Shown one piece after another: positions 1-4,986 of a stretch of 7,589 nt of DNA (within the stretch, counting starts at the first letter, position 1; each line of letters begins with the position of its first letter). A program made the position numbers and the translations under genes. The DNA is taken from NCBI GenBank assembly GCA_023228325.1, contig JALOBK010000013.1, forward strand, positions 1-7,589, written 5' to 3'. A model generated the notes under the pieces. It made no database searches. It was not told the DNA's origin and worked only from the letters and a program-made list of their open reading frames with translations. Source of the DNA: a bacterium. Its GTDB lineage: Bacteria; Auribacterota; UBA6266.

Positions 1-93
1 TCCAACATCAACTAATGATTTTGGAATTAAAGAATCAATATATTTATTATCCTTATCAACCCAAACAACTATTGGTCTATTCTTAAAATCCAT
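1..93 (-). CDS. Hypothetical protein, N-terminal fragment (cut by window edge)
   Basis: The gene starts at an ATG (complement of 91-93) and runs off the left edge, so only the first 31 residues are visible. They read MDFKNRPIVVWVDKDN... and then IDSLIPKSL. The start is supported by an AAGGAGG ribosome binding site in the 31-base gap after the previous gene's stop. The gene is the most downstream visible member of the leftward operon. The alternating hydrophobic stretch IVVWV suggests a beta-strand opening. No family is recognised, and function cannot be judged from this fragment. Confidence 0.75.
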   Translation of the reverse strand, partial: MDFKNRPIVVWVDKDNKYIDSLIPKSLVDVG

Positions 94-124
94 TACTTAT
101 TTTCCTCCTTCTTCTAATAATTTT

Positions 125-493
125 TTATTTGTCATCAATTCTCTCCCACTTTAGATTATTTGGCAGATCATACATGTGAACTTTCTCGTGTAATTTAATT
201 GAATCCCCATTTATCATTAATCTCACTTCTGGTTCCGTATCTGGAAAATAATTCCTAACACCTTTTATTGCTGTGATTGTATGTTGTTCTTTAGTAAATT
301 CTCCATGAATAATATTGGATTTGAATGTTGCTGTAACATAATAATCCACCGGAAGATAACTGTATCCAAGTATAAACGTTAATATTAAAGCTATAAAACC
401 AACCATCCAATATCCCAAATCGCATATACAAAAACCATATACAATTGATGAAATACAAAATATAATTAATACCCAAACACATAGAGTCAGCAT
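125..493 (-). CDS. Small membrane protein with two N-terminal transmembrane helices
   Basis: This 122-residue protein begins with two hydrophobic segments, about residues 2-23 (LTLCVWVLIIFC...) and 28-47 (YWMVGFIALILTFILGYSYL), separated by a short CDLG turn. A soluble tail of about 75 residues follows. The tail has alternating polar and hydrophobic residues (YYVTATFKS, VRLMINGDSIKL), which fits a small beta-rich domain on one side of the membrane. The ATG directly follows the TAA of the upstream gene (TAAATG), and an AAGGAAGGG ribosome binding site lies inside that gene. No family is recognised. Small membrane proteins in phage accessory operons sometimes serve superinfection exclusion or lysis control, but nothing here shows that specifically. 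Confidence 0.85.
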   Translation of the reverse strand: MLTLCVWVLIIFCISSIVYGFCICDLGYWMVGFIALILTFILGYSYLPVDYYVTATFKSNIIHGEFTKEQHTITAIKGVRNYFPDTEPEVRLMINGDSIKLHEKVHMYDLPNNLKWERIDDK

Positions 494-685
494 TTAATAT
501 CCCTTCCTTATTTTACTTAATTCTTCTTCTGTCTCTTTCAAAAAAATTTTAGTTTTCTCTACACAAAGTTTAATTTCATCCGGTGACCCATCCATAGTAC
601 ATTCACAAAACCACATCAATAATCTTCCTGCCTCATGAAAATATTCCGTTAATTCTATTAAATCAGCATTAGTTTTATCATCCAT
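494..685 (-). CDS. Small helical hypothetical protein
   Basis: This 63-residue protein looks all-helical. Residues 5-30 (NADLIELTEYFHEAGRLL...) form one amphipathic helix. A DGSPDE turn follows, then a second helix rich in Lys and Glu (KTKIFLKETEEELSKIRKGY). It has three cysteines (27, 29 and 41) without a zinc-finger spacing. Its ATG overlaps the stop codon of the release-factor-like gene by one base (TAATG), with a GAGGAGG ribosome binding site in the last codons of that gene. The two are therefore probably translationally coupled. A helical hairpin of this size could bind a protein partner, but no function or family can be assigned. Confidence 0.8.
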   Translation of the reverse strand: MDDKTNADLIELTEYFHEAGRLLMWFCECTMDGSPDEIKLCVEKTKIFLKETEEELSKIRKGY

Positions 686-1086
686 TATTTAATATCCTCC
701 TCTTTAATTTCAATCCAATTCCCATTCTCATCTTTAATCTCATACTTAATATTCTTTTCTTGTAGTTGTTCATCTACCATTTGATTTAACATTTTTTTAA
801 TATCATTCATTCCCATAAATGCAGCAGCACATTTTAACTTATGCCATTTCTTAAATGCAGGGTGTAATGTTAATCTTTTTAAAGCTATTCTTTTATTTTG
901 ATGTTGACTTCTTTCTTCTCTAGATTCGCCAATAGCTCCAGATTCCCTATGTCTTATTCTAACACCAGATTCTGTTTTATTCTGATGTTGTCCACCTTTA
1001 CCACCACACCTAAAGGTCTCTATTTCAAAATCTTCTTTTGTAATACTAAAAAGAAGTTCTTTATCTTTTCCTTCATCATTTCCCAT
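685..1086 (-). CDS. Stand-alone GGQ-domain release-factor-like protein (RF-1 domain)
   Basis: This 133-residue protein carries the catalytic domain of class I peptide chain release factors. It shows FSITKEDFEIETF (13-25), then CGGKGGQHQNKTESGVRIRH (27-46) with the GGQ tripeptide at 31-33, and ERSQHQNKRIALKRL (58-72). In this family the GGQ glutamine helps water hydrolyse the ester bond of peptidyl-tRNA on the ribosome. RF1 and RF2 are about 360 residues and have a separate stop-codon-reading domain, which is absent here. ArfB (about 140 residues) is also GGQ-only but ends in a basic tail that enters the mRNA channel. This tail (111-133) is mixed and acidic (DENGNWIEIKEEDIK), so the ArfB mechanism is not obvious. 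The HPAFKKW segment (75-81) resembles phage and bacterial 'release factor-like' proteins as I recall them. The start has an AAGGAGGT site 10 bases upstream, inside the preceding gene. Ribosome rescue, or release of stalled peptides during infection, is the likely role by inference. Confidence 0.93.
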   Translation of the reverse strand: MGNDEGKDKELLFSITKEDFEIETFRCGGKGGQHQNKTESGVRIRHRESGAIGESREERSQHQNKRIALKRLTLHPAFKKWHKLKCAAAFMGMNDIKKMLNQMVDEQLQEKNIKYEIKDENGNWIEIKEEDIK

Positions 1087-1211
1087 CTTGGATAATACCT
1101 CCTTGATCTAGATATTATTTTAGACTTTCTAAATTCTTCCATAGTTATTTCTTTATTTAGATATTTTTTATACAGTTCTGAAATATTAGATTCTGTTATG
1201 TATATTGACAT
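1020..1211 (-). CDS. Small hypothetical protein overlapping the GGQ gene
   Basis: This 63-residue frame starts one base after the stop of the upstream gene (TAATATG). Its last 67 bases overlap the beginning of the release-factor-like gene in another frame. The first part (ISELYKKYLNKEITMEEFRK) has the look of a genuine small helical phage protein. The tail is basic (SRSRRYYPRW, KEKIKNFF). There is no good ribosome binding site, so translation would depend on coupling to the preceding gene. Without it, 1087-1212 would be a 126-base gap in an operon that otherwise has none, which favours a real gene. The strong ribosome binding site of the GGQ gene lies inside it. No family is recognised. Confidence 0.65.
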   Translation of the reverse strand: MSIYITESNISELYKKYLNKEITMEEFRKSKIISRSRRYYPRWEMMKEKIKNFFLVLQKKILK

Positions 1212-1212
1212 A

Positions 1213-1581
1213 TTAAGATGCCATATCAGCAGGAACGAGATTTATACTAACCAATGTATAATTTTTAACATTATAGTCTTCATCCAATTCCCCAATTCCA
1301 TTTATAACTGGAACAATTTCTTTTTTTTCTAATAATTTCAAGATATTTTGTATATCAATATTTGGATGGGACTTCATTATATCTAAATCAACATACAATT
1401 CATTACCAATTATTTCTGGATCTTTTACTAATCCAATCTCGTCTCCAAAGTATTGTTTATCATCAACATAAATTGGTATTGGTCTTCTATTAATTATTGT
1501 GACCATATCTTCTACTATTTCTTTGGAATATATTCTTCCATTTTTATTTGGAACCCCATATTTAACTACCGAATATTTCAT
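1213..1581 (-). CDS. Short prohead-protease-fold-like protein, apparently without catalytic residues
   Basis: This 122-residue protein opens with YGVPNKNGRIYSKEIVEDMV (8-27). That resembles the NxNGRxYPxEVL motif near the start of phage prohead maturation proteases of the T4 gp21 type. It ends with DYNVKNYTLVSINLVP (102-117), resembling the last strand of that fold. In between are EIGLVKDPEIIGNELYVDLD (48-67) and ILKLLEKKEIVPVINGIGEL (80-99). The known proteases usually carry a catalytic His in a GELDHP-like segment and a Ser in an SSRG-like segment. Here the matching places read IGLVKDP and VINGIGE, with neither residue, so it is probably not a protease. The usual family length is about 200 residues or more. 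It starts by a TAATG overlap with the gene upstream, with an AAGGA site. Homology is inferred from motifs only, and the role is unknown. Confidence 0.85.
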   Translation of the reverse strand: MKYSVVKYGVPNKNGRIYSKEIVEDMVTIINRRPIPIYVDDKQYFGDEIGLVKDPEIIGNELYVDLDIMKSHPNIDIQNILKLLEKKEIVPVINGIGELDEDYNVKNYTLVSINLVPADMAS

Positions 1582-1811
1582 TATTTATTTTTTTCCTTCT
1601 CATATTCTGCATTAACTATTGGTCGCATAGTTTCCAATATCTTTTCAACTTCTTCTTCACTATATGCAGAATTGATTATATACATCCTTGGTTTGTCTGG
1701 ATGCTGATTCTTAAAATTTTCTCTATCACTCTCATTGATTAATAAACACAATGGAGTAATATTGGGATCAAACATTTTCACTTCTCCATTATCATAAACA
1801 AAGATTTTCAT
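1581..1811 (-). CDS. Small hypothetical protein
   Basis: This 76-residue protein begins with a likely beta hairpin (MKIFVYDNGEVKMFDP), then NITPLCLLINESDRENFKN. It ends with a helical, charged segment (YSEEEVEKILETMRPIV, followed by NAEYEKEKNK). The start has a clear GGAGG ribosome binding site six bases upstream. The stop overlaps the start of the prohead-protease-like gene by one base (TAATG), so the two are probably translated in a coupled way and could be functional partners. No family is recognised. A small alpha/beta fold is the most that can be said. Confidence 0.82.
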   Translation of the reverse strand: MKIFVYDNGEVKMFDPNITPLCLLINESDRENFKNQHPDKPRMYIINSAYSEEEVEKILETMRPIVNAEYEKEKNK

Positions 1812-1827
1812 TAAAATCCTCCATATT

Positions 1828-1938
1828 TTATTTTATAACAAATAATTCCATCAATTTATCTAATAAATCTTCGTCATACACATTATCATCATATTCTTGT
1901 TCTAGTAATTCCCATTCTTTTATTTTTTTATTATCCAT
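1828..1938 (-). CDS. Very small acidic protein (36 aa)
   Basis: This frame fills the gap between two clear genes and encodes 36 residues, beginning MDNKKIKEWELLEQEYDDNV and ending LLDKLMELFVIK. It is acidic and probably one amphipathic helix with a central YDDNVYDED break. The start follows the preceding stop by five bases, with a weak GGTGA site in front. An in-frame ATG four codons earlier (complement of 1948-1950) would add MVKN and overlap the preceding gene by seven bases, so the exact start is uncertain. The TAA lies within 10 bases of the next gene's ribosome binding site. No function is recognised. Confidence 0.65.
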   Translation of the reverse strand: MDNKKIKEWELLEQEYDDNVYDEDLLDKLMELFVIK

Positions 1939-1943
1939 ATTCT

Positions 1944-2054
1944 TCACCATTCAATATTGCTCAATATATATGCAACAAAAATAAATTCACAAAGATATGC
2001 TCCCATAACAGTTAATAATACCCACATAATGATTTTTAATATTTTTTTAAACAT
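1944..2054 (-). CDS. Very small single-pass membrane protein (36 aa)
   Basis: This 36-residue frame starts MFKKILK and continues with a hydrophobic segment of about 27 residues (IIMWVLLTVMGAYLCEFIFV, then AYILSNIEW). The basic N-terminus (three Lys in seven residues) suggests an N-in, C-out orientation under the positive-inside rule. A GAGGAG ribosome binding site lies about 13 bases upstream, in the last codons of the zinc-ribbon gene. The start overlaps the end of that gene by eight bases (ATGTTTAA). It is one of three short membrane proteins in this operon. Function is unknown; small membrane proteins of phages can be holins, antiholins or exclusion proteins, and nothing here decides among these. 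Confidence 0.7.
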   Translation of the reverse strand: MFKKILKIIMWVLLTVMGAYLCEFIFVAYILSNIEW

Positions 2055-2460
2055 TTATTTTTCTGACTCCTCTATCTTTTTTATAATCACACACTGGGCA
2101 TTCGACTTTATCAGTATCTGCATTTCCCATATAATATTTATAGTAACACATGAGATCTATCATATCAACAGTCTCCATAATCTCTATCTTTTTCTGCTCG
2201 TCCTCGGAAATTTGTATTATTTTGGATTCATTGTCAATCAATTTAAGTCTTGCCCCATTTTCAATTATAATTTTCTTTAGTTTATCTACTCCAATATATT
2301 TGTGCATGCAATCGGAACAAATAGTGTGTTCATCAATCAACTCTAAGAGACCATATTCTTCTCCAGATGGCCCACACGTATTCCATTCAAATTCTTTTTT
2401 GCATATATCACATTTTCCATAGCATGTTCCTCCATCTCTAAGTGGATATTTAATTCCCAT
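2047..2460 (-). CDS. Zinc-ribbon-like hypothetical protein
   Basis: This 137-residue protein has paired cysteines typical of zinc ribbons: CDIC at 17-20, CSDC at 48-51 and CPVC at 121-124, plus single cysteines at 13 and 29. The first two pairs probably bind one zinc (CDICKKEF... HTICSDC). The last pair, near the C-terminus, could join C13 and C29 or act alone. The middle (52-115) is charged and helical, with KKIIIENGARLKLIDNESK and EQKKIEIMETVDMIDL. The ATG has an AAAGGAG site eight bases upstream. The CDICxKE then HxICxxC layout recurs in the gene at 4600-4986 on the other arm. Nucleic-acid or protein binding is a general inference from the fold; no specific role is recognised. Confidence 0.85.
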   Translation of the reverse strand: MGIKYPLRDGGTCYGKCDICKKEFEWNTCGPSGEEYGLLELIDEHTICSDCMHKYIGVDKLKKIIIENGARLKLIDNESKIIQISEDEQKKIEIMETVDMIDLMCYYKYYMGNADTDKVECPVCDYKKDRGVRKINV

Positions 2461-2476
2461 GATTATTCTCCTTTAT

Positions 2477-2602
2477 CTAAATATAAAGATAAACGCACAA
2501 CCCACCAAGTGTTGCCCCAAGAATCAAAACACCAATAGACCATCTTAATAAAACTTTTAAATCTTCCTTAGCAACTTCACCAATAATCGAATTACTAAAC
2601 AT
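2477..2602 (-). CDS. Small single-pass membrane protein (41 aa)
   Basis: This 41-residue protein starts with a short polar part (MFSNSIIGEVAKEDLKVLLR) and ends with a hydrophobic, glycine-rich segment (WSIGVLILGATLGGLCVYLY) that runs to the C-terminus. The GATLGG glycines could support helix-helix packing. A strong AAAGGAG ribosome binding site precedes the ATG with an A-rich spacer. The TAG lies just before the ribosome binding site of the zinc-ribbon gene. No family is recognised. The layout (cytosolic N-terminus, tail anchor) fits a tail-anchored small protein, but its partner is unknown. Confidence 0.75.
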   Translation of the reverse strand: MFSNSIIGEVAKEDLKVLLRWSIGVLILGATLGGLCVYLYI

Positions 2603-2635
2603 ATTTTTTTTCTCCTTTAAAGCATATGAAATTAT

Positions 2636-2956
2636 TCATATCCCACAATATTCAATGTCATGCAGTGTCTTAATCATCTCAGAATAATTATCCATAATGC
2701 ATTTGCACAATGGTTCAAGTTCTTCTGGAGAAGAAACTGGCATGTACTTGTAGTGACTCTCAGTCTCCGCATAGACGAAGTTATAGCATGAGCAACCCAT
2801 CTGAATAGAAGTTGCTACTACTCTGAATCCTTCCGGAGTTCTCATATCAAAAACTGGGTTTTCTCGCTTAATACGACATTCTGTTCTTTCTTTGATATAG
2901 GAGTAGGGTCTGTTTTCTTCGTAGTTCCAGCCATAAAGTTGTAAGTTCTCAAACAA
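2636..2956 (-). CDS. Cysteine-rich hypothetical protein, TTG start, G+C-richer than neighbours
   Basis: This 106-residue protein starts at a TTG with GAGGAGGAG directly in front (GGAGG core five bases away). It contains six cysteines, including CSC at 55-57 and CKC at 84-86, with singles at 27 and 104. They could bind a metal or form disulfides. It is also rich in Tyr and Glu (NYEENRPYSYIKERTE, PVSSPEELEPL). Its base composition is about 38% G+C, whereas the start-proximal 180 bases of the 3241-3588 gene are about 22%, and codon use is more mixed. That suggests a separate origin, such as recent transfer into the operon. No family is recognised. Confidence 0.82.
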   Translation of the reverse strand: MFENLQLYGWNYEENRPYSYIKERTECRIKRENPVFDMRTPEGFRVVATSIQMGCSCYNFVYAETESHYKYMPVSSPEELEPLCKCIMDNYSEMIKTLHDIEYCGI

Positions 2957-2968
2957 TTTCTCCTCCTC

Positions 2969-3226
2969 TTATTTAATCAAATGGCACAAGAAATATAATT
3001 TTTTATATCCGTTATTCTCAGACCTGACAAATAATTCTATTCTCCACTCCTCATCCTTTTCATCATATGTGAAATCAATGCTATGCAATTTGATGTCATG
3101 TTTGTTTAGAATAACAATAATATCTTTTTCTATTTCACCAATATCAATAGTTTTAATATCAACATCTTTAAGATAAGAAACCAGTTCAGCATCAGCTCTC
3201 TTAAGAGTTTCAATTGTTTTACTCAT
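2969..3226 (-). CDS. Small alpha/beta hypothetical protein
   Basis: This 85-residue protein has a helical N-terminal half (MSKTIETLKRADAELVSYLK) followed by DIGEIEKDIIVILNKHDIKL. It ends in three likely beta strands (HSIDFTYD, EEWRIELFVRS, KKLYFLCHLIK). The ATG has an AAGGAG site followed by an A-rich spacer. Its TAA lies 12 bases before the TTG of the cysteine-rich gene, whose ribosome binding site fills that gap. No family is recognised. The fold pattern (helix then antiparallel strands with a polar hairpin) is common in small phage proteins and does not give a function. Confidence 0.82.
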   Translation of the reverse strand: MSKTIETLKRADAELVSYLKDVDIKTIDIGEIEKDIIVILNKHDIKLHSIDFTYDEKDEEWRIELFVRSENNGYKKLYFLCHLIK

Positions 3227-3240
3227 TTTATTTTTTCTCC

Positions 3241-3588
3241 TTATTTTTTTTCTTCATATAAATCAATATCTATTCCAACCTCTAATAACTCATTCTTTAT
3301 TTTATTAGCAGCAGCTTCTAATATATTTTTTTTATGTGCATTTATAAAATCAATTTCTGCTTCATGAATATATTTGCCAATAAATTCATTTGACATAGTT
3401 TGTATTGAATTTTCACCATATATTTTTTTATCATCTACTGAATCTAGATATGCATGTGCATCATAATTTAAATTATTTATTACTTTATTTATTTCTTCTG
3501 TTGGTGTCAATAATATATAGTTATGCGATTTATTTATAAAATCATATGTTTTCTTTAATTTGTTAATTATTTGAGGTATCGTATTCAT
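3241..3588 (-). CDS. Helical hypothetical protein
   Basis: This 115-residue protein is predicted to be mainly helical. It reads MNTIPQIINKLKKTYDFINK, then NYILLTPTEEINKVINNLNY, then a Glu/Lys-rich C-terminal half (IGKYIHEAEIDFINAHKKN, EAAANKIKNELLEVG). The start overlaps the stop of the 50-aa leader gene by four bases (ATGA). It has a GGGAGGA ribosome binding site inside that gene. G+C is low, about 22%, normal for this operon. It carries no membrane segment, cysteine motif or known enzyme motif, and no family is recognised. Confidence 0.82.
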   Translation of the reverse strand: MNTIPQIINKLKKTYDFINKSHNYILLTPTEEINKVINNLNYDAHAYLDSVDDKKIYGENSIQTMSNEFIGKYIHEAEIDFINAHKKNILEAAANKIKNELLEVGIDIDLYEEKK

Positions 3589-3737
3589 ATTTTATTGTCC
3601 TCCCTATTATTCATATCTTCCGCATTTCCTTTAGCTGCAAGATATAATAGCTGCCCATATGTCAAGCCATATAACTTACAAAGAAATGGAAGATCACTTG
3701 TTATAATTCCCCACATAAATTTCAACCAGTTTTTCAT
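3585..3737 (-). CDS. First gene of the leftward operon, 50-aa hypothetical protein
   Basis: This 50-residue protein opens with a Trp-rich, hydrophobic segment (MKNWLKFMWGIITSDLPFLC), continues KLYGLTYGQLLYLAAKGNAE and ends polar (DMNNREDNKI). The hydrophobic part has charged residues and a proline, so an amphipathic or short helix-turn-helix-like unit is more likely than a full membrane span. A strong GGAGGAG site about 10 bases upstream, with an A-rich spacer, sets the ATG. As the first gene after the divergent control region, it is the most promoter-proximal product of the leftward operon. No family is recognised. Confidence 0.78.
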   Translation of the reverse strand: MKNWLKFMWGIITSDLPFLCKLYGLTYGQLLYLAAKGNAEDMNNREDNKI

Positions 3738-3965
3738 TTATTTTTTTTCTCCTCCATATTTAAGTTTGTTTAAATTTTAATAATTTAATTTTTTTCTATG
3801 ATACAAAAATATAAATATATATCTTATATGAAGTAATATTTTTCTGGATAGATTTGTCTTTGTTTTTAAAATAGGGATTATTTTATTTATTGTATTTATT
3901 TAATTTATTTCAATATTTTATCAGAATTTGACTTAGGTCGGATTAAAAAAATAAAAGGAGATTTT
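3738..3965. promoter_or_regulatory. Divergent intergenic control region, about 16% G+C
   Basis: This 228-base stretch separates the two operons and holds no gene. It contains the ribosome binding sites of both first genes (GGAGGAG for the left, AAGGAG for the right). Both operons must be transcribed from here or the promoters lie inside genes. Possible elements are a TATGAT -10-like hexamer (3797-3802), TTGTCT (3854-3859) and TTGACT (3928-3933). None has a convincing partner at 17 bases. TTGACT has only ATAAAA at the right distance, so close to the start that the ribosome binding site would be lost, making it an unlikely promoter. The imperfect palindrome GACTTAGGTC (3930-3939) is the only G+C-richer island, and it may be an operator. 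Confidence 0.6.
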
Positions 3966-4385
3966 ATGTGTGCAGACACTCACAAAATTATTATCAAGGA
4001 AACTATTGTTAAGCATTATGATTTCACATTTAATATTGATGATTATAAAGATATGGATGATGGTGCAAAAAATATATTGGGAATGTTTGAAGATGCACAG
4101 GGAGAATGGGAGCATGGAGAAGTTATAGAAAATAAAACCAAAATTCTTAGTGTTAGAGAGATTGAGGATAAAGATAAAGTATACACATACAGATTGAGAG
4201 CAGTGGCAGGAAAATTAAAATTCTCTTTTATATTTAATCATAAGGGACCGTTGATTAGAGGAAGTGGAGAATATCTGGATATTATCAATGATTTTTTGAA
4301 AAGCAATAAAACCCGATGTGGAATTAAAATTGATGTTGATGGTGATTATGATTCTATTATAATTGAAGAATGTGAGGAAAATTAG
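3966..4385 (+). CDS. First gene of the rightward operon, acidic hypothetical protein
   Basis: This 139-residue protein is acidic, with about 29 Asp/Glu against 20 Lys/Arg. It looks beta-rich: HKIIIKETIVKHYDFTF at the start, VYTYRLRAVAGKLKFSFIF in the middle and CGIKIDVDGDYDSIIIEE near the end. The ATG has an AAGGAG site five bases upstream, at the right border of the divergent control region. The stop TAG lies within TAGGAG, which also serves as the ribosome binding site of the next gene. No family is recognised. As the first gene it is likely to be among the most abundant products of this arm; an acidic protein could act as an inhibitor of a nucleic-acid-binding host protein, but this is speculation. 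Confidence 0.82.
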   Translation: MCADTHKIIIKETIVKHYDFTFNIDDYKDMDDGAKNILGMFEDAQGEWEHGEVIENKTKILSVREIEDKDKVYTYRLRAVAGKLKFSFIFNHKGPLIRGSGEYLDIINDFLKSNKTRCGIKIDVDGDYDSIIIEECEEN

Positions 4386-4393
4386 GAGTAAGA

Positions 4394-4582
4394 ATGGAAG
4401 TTAAATTTAACCTTGAAATCCGTAGAACGAAATATGATGATGATCCTGGTGACTCTCTAAGATCATGTATCATAAGAGATCTCAGGGAAGTCATTGAAAA
4501 TTTAGAAACAGGAAAAGATGAAGAAATAATTCGTGATGATTTTGGAGAATATCTTGGGCACTATCAACTTAATTTTTATTAA
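4394..4582 (+). CDS. Small acidic hypothetical protein
   Basis: This 62-residue protein has a beta-strand opening (MEVKFNLEIRRTKYDD), then a helical part (SLRSCIIRDLREVIENLETG) and a charged end (KDEEIIRDDFGEYLGHYQL). Its ATG has a TAGGAG site five bases upstream, overlapping the stop of the preceding gene. The stop lies four bases before the next gene's ribosome binding site region. The net charge is negative. The short beta-alpha-beta layout resembles many small phage proteins that cannot be assigned. No family is recognised. Confidence 0.8.
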   Translation: MEVKFNLEIRRTKYDDDPGDSLRSCIIRDLREVIENLETGKDEEIIRDDFGEYLGHYQLNFY

Positions 4583-4599
4583 GCTGAAGGAGTTTAATA

Positions 4600-4986
4600 A
4601 TGAGTTTTAGAAAAGTTATTACCTATGTGTGTGACATTTGTGGAAAAGAGGAATCAGATAAGAAAAAAATTGATTCTAAATGGTTATCTTTTTATGTGGA
4701 TAAACAAAGCGATGAAGTAACATCAATTTCTTGTCATATGGCCGAAGACTCTCCAAAACATATATGTGGTGCTTGTCTTGAATGTTTTAAATTAAAGAAT
4801 TTGAAGAGCGATGTTGACAATGAAAAGACAAAATATTATTGTTCAAATAAAATGTGTGGAATTAATACCATTAACACCAAGCCATGTGAAATAGTGATAG
4901 AAGGAAGACATGCAACGCCAGAAGAAACCTGTATAATAGATAACGGAACGAAGGTAATATGGAAAAGGAGATGTGAAGTTCAATGA
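4600..4986 (+). CDS. Zinc-ribbon-like hypothetical protein
   Basis: This 128-residue protein begins VCDICGKEES (10-19), a CxxC knuckle. Its second half of the zinc site is probably HICGACLEC (54-62, cysteines 56, 59 and 62). A further group of cysteines at 81, 86 and 96 (YYCSNKMCG, KPCE) could form a second site. Histidines at 46, 54 and 104 may also take part. The C-terminal part is beta-like (CEIVIEGRHA, GTKVIWKRR). The AAGGAG site lies seven bases before the ATG. Its opening CDICxKE then HICxxC pattern parallels the zinc-ribbon gene on the leftward arm. Function is unknown; nucleic-acid or protein binding is a generic inference. Confidence 0.85.
   Translation: MSFRKVITYVCDICGKEESDKKKIDSKWLSFYVDKQSDEVTSISCHMAEDSPKHICGACLECFKLKNLKSDVDNEKTKYYCSNKMCGINTINTKPCEIVIEGRHATPEETCIIDNGTKVIWKRRCEVQ

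Noticed and set aside
685..1086. GGQ protein as a sign of stop-codon reassignment
   Set aside because: TAA, TAG and TGA all end genes in this window, and in-frame readthrough of any of them would break the tight gene junctions. The protein also lacks the codon-reading domain.
1020..1086. Programmed frameshift joining the 63-aa frame to the GGQ gene
   Set aside because: The GGQ gene has its own strong ribosome binding site and start, and its domain is complete from that start. No clear slippery site with a downstream structure was seen.
1453..2422. Long plus-strand frames at 1453-1707, 1957-2280 and 2150-2422
   Set aside because: They lie opposite well-supported leftward genes with good ribosome binding sites, and their products are Ile/Phe/Ser-rich as expected of antisense reading of AT-rich genes.
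3197..3207. CTCTTAAGAG palindrome as a terminator or operator
   Set aside because: It lies inside the coding sequence of the 85-aa gene, is not followed by a T-run in the transcribed direction, and is short enough to be chance.
3810..3817. TATAAATA, identical to the T4-type late promoter consensus
   Set aside because: In a region with 84% A+T an AT-only octamer is expected by chance about once in several hundred bases over two strands, and no repeated copies are seen in front of other genes.
3928..3956. TTGACT with ATAAAA 17 bases downstream as a promoter
   Set aside because: Transcription would start after the ribosome binding site of the first rightward gene, leaving the mRNA without it. 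The -10 match is also poor.
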